Positions 26,801-38,300 of a stretch of 64,000 nucleotides of DNA are shown here, one piece after another. This DNA is from Pogona vitticeps (lineage: Eukaryota > Chordata > Lepidosauria > Squamata > Agamidae): assembly GCF_051106095.1 (NCBI RefSeq), contig NC_135786.1, positions 142,650,001-142,714,000 of the forward strand. Reading direction: 5' to 3'. The number at the start of each line of letters is the position of its first letter. Position 1 is the stretch's first letter. A model generated the notes under the pieces. It was not told where the DNA came from, ran no database searches, and saw nothing but the letters and a program-made list of their open reading frames with translations. Made by a program: the position numbers and the translations under genes.

Positions 26801-29250
26801 TGCTGAATCCCCTAGAAACGTAACAAACACATCTGTAAACAATGGGAGCTTTTGTGTAGGGATGAATATGAAATAGTTTTATTTAGAGCAGCGTTCTTGC
26901 TGATGTTTTTTGGGGCCCTTATGATTAGTGAGGTAGTTGCTGCTGGTAAGAATGATGTGACTAAGATAGCTTTGCAATGGCAGGATGTTAGGATTATGGA
27001 CAATGTGGTTCTAATTTATATTTGACAATTCAGGGCCGATCAACTAGGTAGGGTGCTCAACTTACACAAATGTGTTGCCATATAGAAGACATATGTCTGT
27101 CTGGTGAAAGCCACCATCATGTACTTGGAAGTTAGGGGACAGTACCAGGGCTATTTCTTTAAGCATAGAGATAGTTTTCCATTAACAAAGTACAAGTTCT
27201 GGAAGTTGACAGATGTAGTGTTGGACAGAGTTGGTGTGCAGGGATCACGTTTTGGCACGCATTCCTTTAGAACTGGTGCAGCATCTACAGCTGCAGCCTT
27301 AGGGTCCAATACAGACAAAATTAAGCATCTGGGTCGGTGGTCTTCATCCAATAATCATAGGTATATTAGAACACTTCCTAACTTATAGACAGGAGCCTGG
27401 TTTGGTTATGTCTCCGCAGGTTCCATGGTGATGGAGAGATGGCGACACATTGTGATTTTGGGCCACAGCTATGTTTATTGGGCAGCACGTTATGCGGCTG
27501 CGTCCCCATGGGAGAACAATCTGGGCCTTGGAGCCACAGCCGACATTGTATGGAAAGGGCTGCGTGGAATGCTATGGAGCCAGTTATGCAGAGTTGTGGC
27601 CTTTGGCCAATTTCCACCACATCTATTGATAATACATCTGGGTGGCAACAAGTTGTGGAAGGGTTTCATGGAAAGGTTTTAATTTTGGACATTTTACGTG
27701 ACCTGAGATGATTGAAGGCCACGTATCTGGCCATGTGTATAGTATAGTCGACAATCGTCCCTCGGTTGGCATGGAGAGATGCCAGGAACTTTTTCTCTGT
27801 TAACACGCCATGCAGGAGTGTTAACCAGGAGGTTTGCAGAGCAGTCTGCACCAGCCTTGGATAAGGGATTGGTCACCAGAGGATCCGTTTGGATAGGGCT
27901 GAGGGTTGTTTTTTTTTTTGGAACAATGGTGTACATCTGTCCAATTTGGGTTTGAATTTCTTCCTTGAAGACATCAAGGGGGGGCTGCTTGCTGAGCTTG
28001 ATAGGCTTGTCCCTATGCTGTGGCAAGTAGTGCAGATATAACAGGTTTTCTGGTGAGTCCCATTACAAACTCAGGTAAGCTATAGCCCATCTGACCTCCC
28101 AGCACTGTGGATCATGTGATTACAGTGCTTGGGGGGGGGGGAGATGCACAACCAGACCAACAGTCAACAAAGAGAAGCTGGTTTGAGGTCTGCAGGTTGT
28201 CAAATTGCGGCCAGCCGGGTTCTCACTGTCTTTTAAGACTGCGAGAACTTGGGGCCAGGGACACACCCATTTGTTGCTTAAGGGGGCCTTTGAGACCCCT
28301 ACAGTTTAGCCTGATTCTACACTAGGGTGGCCCCCCCTTTGCCAAAGGATGGCAATATTGATTATGATTAATAAAGTGTAGCCCATGTTTTAATCCATAA
28401 TTCTTGTCTCACGTCTTTATTCCAGGGTTGGGAGGGCAAAGGCTGTGAGGAACATAAATGTACTGCAAGATAGTTCTCACAATAGCAGAAAAGGTGTTTC
28501 ATGCAAATTACCAAGGGTTTTTTAATTACATAATTTGCACACAATTTGCATAAATTGTGTAAATTGCACAGAACTAGCTTTGCTGTGCAGACATTAAAGA
28601 ATGTATGGGATTGAATAGTTATTTGCACACTTCTTAATCACACAGGTCTTCTGTGTTTTGGGAAAGATCATACGTTTTGCACAGATGCACTTTGCCCAAA
28701 TTATGGCAATCTTAAGAGAAAAAAGAGTGCTTTGTCTTGCTCTTGGCAGAATGTGAGAAATTCCATGGGGTTTTCAAATTGATAACAAGGTTTCTCATCC
28801 TGTCCAGATAGTCCAAAACAAGGAATTTAGGAAGTATTCACATTTCTAGTCACTTCCTAAATAAAGATGCAACAAATACTTGCAATTCTTATGTTTGAAA
28901 AATATGTTTTAAAAAATTGTTAATTGCTGTAAAAAACCTTCCTTCCGCCATGATAATAAAAAGACCAGAAACCTTCATCCATCTGTAGTGTCACCAACTA
29001 TGGTGGTTGATGTACAAAAGGAACTTTGCATTTTGTGTTAAAAGCCCCTGTATTTTCAATACGTTTTTGTGTAGGAAAAAAAATTCCCCACAAAAAAGTT
29101 CCCAAAGATAATTTTTATTAAAAAAAAATCCATAAAAACCTTCAACCTCTTACTCAGCCAGGTGAAACATTTAAAAACTTTTTTTTTCCTCACCTGAGAG
29201 ATCAAAATAAATGAAGATTTACATCCCTGGGTCCTTTTAAGGAGAAAGGT

Positions 29251-29300
<50 letters not shown>

Positions 29301-32300
29301 GTCAATCAATCAATCAATCAATCAATCAATCTGTACTTGTCCTCTATGGTTTAAGCCAGCAGTTATTTCCATTTAACTAAAAAGTATCCACACTAATGAA
29401 CGTGAATGTGATGATAAGTGAGACTACAGAAATCCTGTTGCTTAACATAGTATGTCACAGTTAGAGTAGGTCCATTTGATTCAATGGAACTTGTTGATTC
29501 ACCAAATCTCCATGGACTCAGTGAACTGCTCCAGTGTGATTGACTAAATTAAGCAGCAGGATTTTTCCCAATGTCACAGAAACTGTGTCCTGGTTTGTCT
29601 AATATCCTTCTTGGATCATCAAAATATTACAAACATGATGAGCTTTCAAGTGCTCCAAAACTTGTGATTGGACTTAATATGGTTCACAATTTAGGCAACT
29701 GGAAAAGAAAAAAATAAGAAAACCTGGCCAGATGCAGTAGTTGGCTGTAGGCAGACTGATTTGCAACATCCATTGCAATACCCAAATTTACCGTATTTTT
29801 TGCTCTATAAGATGCACTTCCCCCAAAAAAAGTGAGGGGGAAAGTCTGTGCATCTTATGGAGCGAAGGTGGCGATTTTGCCCCCACTGGCCCCGTGGGGG
29901 GTGAGCCTCCCAAGGTTCTGAGTGAGCCTTCCAGGACCATTGTGACACTACCCCACCCCCCACGGGGCCAGCAGGGGTGAAATCAGGACCTTCCAGGACC
30001 TTTTGTGAGGCTTTCAAGCCTCACAAAAGGTCCTGGAAGCTGGTGATTTCACCCACGCTGGCCCCATGGGGGGTGGGGGGTGTCGCAAGGGTCCTGGAAG
30101 GCTCACTCAGACCCTTGTGATGCTCCCCTCACCCCCTCACGGGGCCAGTGCGGGCGAAATCACCACCTTCTGCGACTCTTTTGAGGCTTGGGAAGCTTCA
30201 GAAGAGTCCCTGAAGGTGGCGATTTCACCCTCTCTGGCCTCCAGGGGGGGCTGGCTGAGCCTCCAAAGGGTCCTAGCGTGTGTTCCATAAGATGGACCTC
30301 TCCATAAGGCTCACCAAATTTTTAGGAGAATAAAACAGATTATTTTTTTCCTGTTTTCTTCTCCTAAAAATGTGGTGCATCTTATGGAGAGGTGCGTGTT
30401 ATGGAGCGAAAAATACGGTAATCCTGCTATTCTGGCATAAAGAATATTCTTCCATACTTGCACTCTTAGCCAATCCAGAGGGCTGCATATCTCATTCAAG
30501 GCAGATCTCCCAGGAAGTTTGCAAGCCTTTTGTCTGCAGAGGGAGGAGAGACTGGGAAATGATACATCTTTCTTCTCTACTGACTCTGCAACCTCCATCT
30601 TGCAAGTCAATCAGCCTGCAAAAACAGCACTCTGTACATCTGACCAAATATTTGAACACTTTGCTTTCTTCAGTTTCCCAACCGTTGTAGCATCTAAGAA
30701 AAGATTAAGAGCTGGAAACCTCAAAACCTTACCATGCTTGTGCCATTTTCAGTAATCCAATAAAAACATTGTTGAACTCAGATTTCTACTTCTAACTGTG
30801 AATCACATAACTACTTTGTGGAGTTTTTCTATTTTCCTACAAAAATTGTAGAATTTTTATACATTCTACCTGATACATTCAAGTCTACCCATAATCCGTA
30901 TATATTATTTTGTATAGTATGCGACCTATCCGGAAGTGGTCTGAATGATAGGCCTCCCCCTAGTTTTTCACTTGACCAGTTTGCAGCCTTTTAAAAAATC
31001 TAAAGTGGAGGCCATTCGATGGGACCTCTCTCCTTTTTTGAACACAGAGAGTCGAGCAGAGATGTCCAGCGCTCCGTCTTGCCCGGTAACCCTTGACTCC
31101 TTTCAGCCTGTCACGCCTGATTCTGTGGCCAGAGTGCTTGACCGCTGTCAAGCCACCACCTCCTCCTTGGACTCTTGCCTGGCCTGACTAATCAAAGCAG
31201 CAAGGCCGATAACAACAAAATGGGCCACTGCAATAATAAATGGGTCTTTCCTTGAGGGCAGGTTTCCCTCTGCCCTCAAGGAGACACTCATTAGGCCCAT
31301 AAGAAAGAAACCTAATTTGGTGGTGGATGAAATTGGCAATTATAAGCTCGTCGCCAATATTTCTTTCATGAGCAAAGTGGTCGAGAGGGTGGTGGCTGAC
31401 CAGCTTCAGGCACATCTGGATGAAACAGATGCCCTGGATCCTTTTCAGTCGGGCTTCAGGCCATGCCACGGTACAGAGACGGCATTGGTCACCCTGTACG
31501 ATGACTTGTTGAGGGAGGCCAACAGTGGTAAAATTTCTTTGTTGGTCCTCCTCGACATTTTGGCGCCCTTCGATACCATCGACCACAGTATCCTCCTGGG
31601 GAGGCTCTCTGAGTTGGATATTGGTGGCTTGGCTCTGGCCTGGTTCCGTTCCTTCTTGGAAGATCGCCCCCAGAGAGTGCAGCTTGGGGAGAGTATTTCG
31701 GCCCCATAGAATCTCAGTTGTGGGGTTCCACTGGGGTCAATCATCTCCCCAATGCTGTTTAACATCTATATGAGGCCGCTGGGTGGAGTCATCAGGGTGT
31801 GGAGCATCGTGTCATCAATATGCTGATGACACCCAGCTCTATATTTCCTTTCACCAACTGCAGGTGATGCCGTCCTGTCCCTCCAGCGCTGCCTGGGGGC
31901 TGTACAGCAATGGATGCAGGAGAACGGGCTGAGGCTGAACCCGGACAAGACGGAAGTTCTGAGGGTGGGTGGCCCTGTGGATGGTGGCTTGGGAAACTCC
32001 CTCATGTTTGGGGGGGTGGCCCTAGCCGCGAAGAGTGGGGTCTGCAGCCTGGGGGTAATCCTGGACCCGATGCTCACCATGGAAACGCAGGTGGCATCGG
32101 TAGTCCGCACCGCCTTTTTCCACCTTCGGCGGATTGCCCGCCTGCAACCTTATGCAGACACGGGGGCGCTCACTACCTTAGTACATGCGCTCGTAATTTC
32201 TAGATTAGACTACTTTAATGCACTCTATGTGGGGCTTCCTTTGAAGCTGATGCGGAAACTTCAAGTGCTGCAGAATGCTCCTTATTGGAGTGAGAAAATA

Positions 32301-35300
32301 CCAACATATCTCTCCTACTCTGGCCATGCTGCACTGGCTGCCCATCCGTTTCCGCATTGACTTCAAAGTGTTAATGCTTACATATAAAGCCCTAAATGGT
32401 TTAGGACCTCGATACTTGGCGGAACGCTTACTCCCAACTAGTTCTACCCATGTCACCCGCGCGAGCCAGGAGGTGAGGCTGAGGAGCCTGACACCGAGGA
32501 AGGCCCGGAAGGAAAGAACTAGAAACCAGGCCTTCTCGGTGGTGGCTCCTCGCCTCTGGAATAACCTACCTCTGGAGATTTGCGCTGCACCCTCGCTGGG
32601 TACTTTTAAGAACCAACTAAAAATGTGGATGTATAGGCAGGCCTTCCCTTCCAGTCAATTCCCGTCCTCTTTCCCCTTTTATTCTTTTTCTCTTTATTTG
32701 AATTATTTTGTATTTTTCCCATTGCAGAATCATTTAATTAATTAATTGTTATAAATTTTTCTTGAACTTGTTATCCTTTATGTTGTAAGCCCCCTAGAGT
32801 GGTCAAAATGACTAGATAGGCAGGGTATAAATACAATAAATAAATAAACAAACAAACAAACAAATAAATAATCATCATGATCAATGCGATACTTACTGTT
32901 GTTTTCTGCATATATCCTTATCACAGGCATTGGTTCAAAGAGCACCTTAGGTTTTGATTCTATGAGTTTCAAGTTCCTTTTGTCCCAGCCAGCTCCTTCA
33001 AGGTAGAGGCCATATACATAAACACCTTCAGAAGGAGGAGTGGTGATATCATCCTTCATCCACTTGGTGACTTCATTGCATAAAACTACACTGTCAAGGG
33101 CCCATCCTTTGTTTGCTCGAGTTATTTCCTGCACAAAGCAATGGAGTAATTAAAGTTTACAAACCTGGAGTCCATTAGACAAGGAGCCAATCATTATATA
33201 ACTTCAGAATAAACCACAGAACTGTCATTATATCCAAGTACAGTTCTGTTCATGTACATGCATTTCTCTTTTTGACCCTGAGGCATGCCGAAGTGTTCAG
33301 GTTCCAATAAATCATTTTTATCTCACTGCTCATTGTCCATTTCCATGAATACATGGAAATCCCCTCCAGGCAGTACAAACAACATTTTGTGAGGAACCGA
33401 AGAAATTACATCCTAGAGGTATCAAAATAGCATTAAGGTGGTGAAACAGAACTGACATAAATTCAGATCATTATCCTGTCACTGTGGTAGTTTGCCTCAA
33501 ATTAAAGAAATTTTAGAGAACTAAAACTAGAAAAGCATAAATGTAAACAATTAAGAGCTCTAACTGCATAGACTGACATTAAGGAGATGGATTCATGAAG
33601 GAAACAATAGGATCATACACTCAGATAAACTGAGACATAAATACAAGTTGCTCTAAATTGATGAAAGTATTAGAAGGCAATGATCTCAAAATAGAGCTGG
33701 AAAGGGGGAAAGGTGAGTGTCAGAGGAGATATCAGAACAAATGAAAGAAAGGTGATAAAGGAAGAATAGATGTGCCATCAAATAAAAAGAATTGCACAAG
33801 AACATCTAAAATTAGGATGATACAAAGACCAAGGAAGATTAGGTAGACCAAGGGAAAAACGTAGTCCAAGCAACGTACAGGAACAGAAAGGCGAGAGAAG
33901 ATCAATGTCTATTTTAGTGTATACTTCCCAGTGCTGACAGACAGTTCTCTGATCCTTGTCAGAGATAAAATCATGGCATGGAATGGTACATTGCTTTTTG
34001 AAAGTATCAGACAAACGGAATTTATTTTCCAGATGTTCATAGGAGAATCATAGTGCAGGGTGAATACACTGAAGAGCTGCTTATTGGCCTGCATACACAG
34101 AAATATGAGATGCACTGTGGCTCATTTAAAAAACCCTGCAAAGGTCCTGGACTTGGTGATATTTTCAGAGATGTGGTAAAACTAACAGAAAATTGTGAGT
34201 TTGACGTTTCAGAGAAACTTTTCAAGTCATTCTAAGAGCAGGAGTCACTCCTGAAATTGGTCTGGGGTTGAAATTCACTATATTATTCAAAGGGGAAATG
34301 CTAAAGTAGTAACTACAGAATGCTAAGTTTGATGAGCCATTTGCTTACACTTTTCATAAAACTGTTGAGCAGAATTTAGAGAAAACAATTAAAAAGAGGA
34401 GGAGACACAAAATTCAGGGGAGGATTTAGAACCAAGGAAACACCGTAAGGCCTACATGCACTAGGGAGACATGCAATGACATTCGTGTGGCTCTATATGC
34501 TTGTTTATTGACTTTGAGAAAACCTTTAACAATCCCGAACCTGCTGGCACACAAAAGTTTGATTCACAAGATATTTGTATAACTTGCCACCTGTACTAGC
34601 AACCAAAGCTAAAATGAAAGTTGAAGATCAAACAACTGAGCACAAAAAGATATGAATATTATGATATGTACACTTTCACCTCTCCTTTTCAATCTGTACC
34701 TCAAAAATATCTTTAAATTCAATTATTTTATCTGAAACACTGATTGTAAAACTGTCAAGGGAGATGTTTTCAACATCATATGACATATATATGATACAGT
34801 ATTACCAGCTGACAATCTGGATGGTGCAGAAAAGTACTTGTTGAAAAACTTGCAAAAGAAGGGTTAATGAGTTTCAATTCCCTTGTAAAATGTAGGCCTG
34901 TTGATTTGTGCCAGAGGAAAGGCAAAGAAGGGTGAACAACTATCCATTAATTAGAAGACAAGTCACAAATGAGTGATATCTGGTGGGAAGCAAGATCAGA
35001 ACATTTCTTTGCCTGGTACTATAAATGAAGCCGGCTTCAGCTGAACTGAAGGGAGGGGAAACAGCCAGATAAGTGAAATTATTTAGAAGAAAAGTTACTC
35101 CCTTCTGGGAGATTTGGGGTAACTGAGAATCTGATTGGTGGACTACCCTCAAAAGTTCTGGAAAGGTGGTTGATGGCTATAAAAATGGTATGGAGAAATT
35201 AGTTAATTGGTCTTAGTTTCTCTTAGGAGACAATTATGCTCTTTACTATTCAGTCTCCATTCTGTATATGCTCTGGAACTATGCTGTGTAGATATTCATA

Positions 35301-38300
35301 GTGGATAGTTAGCTTTATAATTTTCTCTGGGAGCTATACTAGAATTGCCCTAGTCTCTTAGCTTCTAGAATAAGTATTGGCTTTACAGGGTATTTTAATT
35401 GCCTTTGGACTTTTGAATTGGGTTTTGAAACTTTAGACTTTAGACAACACCCTCAATAAAATAATGAAGTATTCACAGCTGTTTTTGGGGAAGTGTTTTG
35501 TTGGTATTAAATCCAGGTCTTACTACAGGCAACTACTGGGTCCCTTTGTATTTGCAAGTACTTTTTGGTTTTCCTACCTAGCAAGATTGGTGTACAAGTT
35601 AAGTGTGCAACCTTGTGAGTCTTGGTATTCCGTGGAGCACTCAGGAATCAGAATGATTCAGAGTTTTAGGAAGGGACCAGACAGGAAGATGTCCCCCAGT
35701 TAGTCACACACTGAAAATATCCACACTGGGAAAATTTGAATAGTGTGGCTGCATGGGGTCTGTTTGTGGTGGTCAAGAATATGAAGAAAATCTCATAATT
35801 TTAAGGCCAATAGTATTTGCTTAGACAATACATAATTGTTGCTGGAACCTTTAAAAACATACATCTGATAATCATGCAGGTCTTACAGAAGGTAAGGTAA
35901 TTTAAACTAAATTAACCGAAGAAAATAAATTAATTAATTAACAGAACTTGTTTCTCTGCTAGACCTCTAGTCTAGAAGACCAGAGGACCAAAAAAAAAAA
36001 ACAACCCACCAACAACAACACCAAAATAAAACCTATTTTGTAGCTGTCAGCTACGTACAAAAAATAAGAGGAGTTAGTTAATATTGTAGAAGCCAAAATA
36101 AATCATGAATTCTGCAGGATCTCCACTTCCTTCTAATTGAAAAAATGACTGAAAGTTATTTACATAAGAACAGAAACCATCTCCTGTACCATTCACTTCA
36201 GATGGTGACTGAAAGCAGGAAATGCATAGAAAACATGTTTTAAGAGCATTCAATAACCTGTCTCATTGCAGTTAAAAATCCTTGGGGGTTGAAGAACCCT
36301 GTCATCCAAAAGCAGTTTGGCCGCCCCTCAAAAATCCAACAGTGAAATTGTCGGTTCCTTTCCAGAAGTTCAGTAAACCAGAATCCAAGGGTGCTGGAAG
36401 CCCAAGATGCCTAGAAAAGGAGATTAGTTTTTTTAAAAAAAAGTTTTCTTAACAACCTCAGCTTTGTCCAACTTTCTACAATACCCCAAAGAGTATATAT
36501 ATAGAGATGATAACATTTTTCAGGACCAAAAGAGGGACAGTTTGAAAAACTGCAATAATGACCATAGCTTGGGGATGGTAGGATAAGCAGAGAGCAACTC
36601 TTGATCAAAGCTACAGTCCCAATAATAGCTGGATTTGGTTCACTGCACCTGCACTTTACATGGCAAGACTGTGCTCAGCATAGTTAATTTGAGCATGTGA
36701 GGACAGGAAGCCCCACCCCATCCCTTGTCACTGCCTTCATGAAGAGGATGATTGACTGAACAATGTAAAGGCATTCCATGCATTCAGAAACTATTCAGAA
36801 GCAATCAAACATAGCCTTAGCAGCTCATGCCAACAAGGTTTAGACAGTTGGGTTTAGGCACTTAGGCTTTTCCTATAAGAAGTTCAATTTATTTTTAATG
36901 TCAACAAATGCAATCCGTATTGAACTGATCAGTGAAGAATGAAGTAGAGAATGAACCACATCTGAAACCTTTTTCATTTGGTCTAGGACCTTCAAATTTT
37001 ACAAGCATGGCATGATCTGAAACAGTGCCATTCAGGTCACATAAGAGACTTGGTCTTCAGCTACAAAGAATCACTGTTTCAGAAGCCTTTGTGTATATTT
37101 GGATATTGCCAGCTGAATGCTGAATATACAGTTCAAAATGCAGATTATTGAGCACTACATTTTTTCATCCAGTAGAAGAAACAATACCAACCTTCCTCCA
37201 ACGTTCAGGAATCCTTGCATCGTACATACAGTCCAAAGCGTCTCTGAGATTCTCACTCATAATGATGGTTCCATCAATGGCTAGTTTTAGATCTGTCAAA
37301 GTATTTCGCACCAGGGCAATAATCCTTTGCATTCTATCGATCTCCTGTCGGAGGAAGATATTCATCGGCTGGAACGGACCCATCTGCTGAAGCCTTTCCT
37401 TAACCTGACACAAAAATAAAATAGGTGAATATAAAGAACTGAAAGCTTTCAGACTGTAGACATAACCAGCATACTAACTAACAAAGTTCTATCTCTAGAG
37501 AAGGGGATGAAGGATAGAATTGTTCAAAAGGAAGTGATGGCTGAATGTAGCTTTGATCTCCCCCAGAAAACCGAGGGTCAAAGGAAATGTTAAGAGAAAG
37601 GATACTCCCTCAAATCAACCCATTCTCCATCTAATAATGGGATTTCTATAGAGTTGTGTACCTCAGCAGTGACATGCAAACTGAGACAGTGTTTAACCTC
37701 AGTTATAAAACAAATCTCACTAGAATGCAAAATGCAGATGACAGATTGGCTTTAAGATTGAGGAATACATTCACTACATCTGGTTTGGACAAGAAAGAAG
37801 GTTTGTGAGGGAGAGAAGAAAAAATAAGTATAATTTAGCGTTTACCTGAGAGAATCAAACTGTCCCCCTATGGCTATAATCCTCTAGATCAGTGGTTTCC
37901 AACCTTGGGTCCCCTAGAAATCCTGGCCAGCACAGTTAGTGGTGCAGGCTCCTGGGAATTTACTCCAAATTGAAGTCCTAGACTAATTAAATTATGCTAT
38001 GTATGCTTTACCTTTTTCTTATTGCATATGAATTTTTTTAAAAACCCAACCACTTGAAACTGGGCAAGCCACATTTTCAAGCCCACACTGAACCTGATCT
38101 ATTTTGGTGCTAAAACTAATTCCTCACTTATTTAGGTTACTGATATATAAATGGTATTTTAATTTAAAAAAAAACAAAGACAAAAGTTTTGCTTCAGCTG
38201 AACAAGTCTTAAAAAATAATCAATTGCCACCAATTTCTTCTTGTATAATTTTTAAATATTAAACAAAATGTAACACAACTGCATAAAAAGACTTTCAAAC

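Larger units (their letters stand above)
25820..27390 (+). pseudogene. Ngaro-type tyrosine recombinase (fossil, with two later insertions)
   Basis: The N-terminal core-binding part lies near 25810-26019 ([20 protein letters not shown]). The catalytic C-terminal part, with the HSFRTGAAS (HxxR) and LGRWSS boxes, lies near 27230-27388. This family integrates a circular DNA intermediate by site-specific recombination instead of using a DDE integrase. A hAT MITE and a solo LTR sit between the two parts. Broken. Confidence 0.85.
21660..28440 (+). mobile_element. Ngaro-type tyrosine-recombinase retrotransposon (fossil)
   Basis: A 6.8-kb element of the DIRS order in sense opposite to DNAH5. Its parts, in order, are: a GC-rich leader (about 21660-22120), an AT-rich stretch, a gag-like region ending in a Cys/His knuckle, reverse transcriptase with RNase H, a tyrosine recombinase, and a hydrolase-like ORF, then about 700 bp of 3' noncoding sequence with an AATAAA near 28370. 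It has no LTRs or integrase. I could not see the split direct repeats expected of Ngaro, so both ends are approximate. The copy is a fossil: broken in every gene, about a dozen breaks or more, and hit later by a hAT MITE and an LTR element. Confidence 0.8.

Noticed and set aside
25726-27388. Phage-type integrase / tyrosine recombinase as evidence of prokaryotic or viral DNA
   Set aside because: It is in line with a DIRS-order RT and gag knuckle and sits in a vertebrate intron, so it is part of a retrotransposon fossil.
29255-29331. Regular short repeats resembling an array
   Set aside because: A perfect AATC tetranucleotide microsatellite without spacers; not a CRISPR and not expected in a vertebrate.
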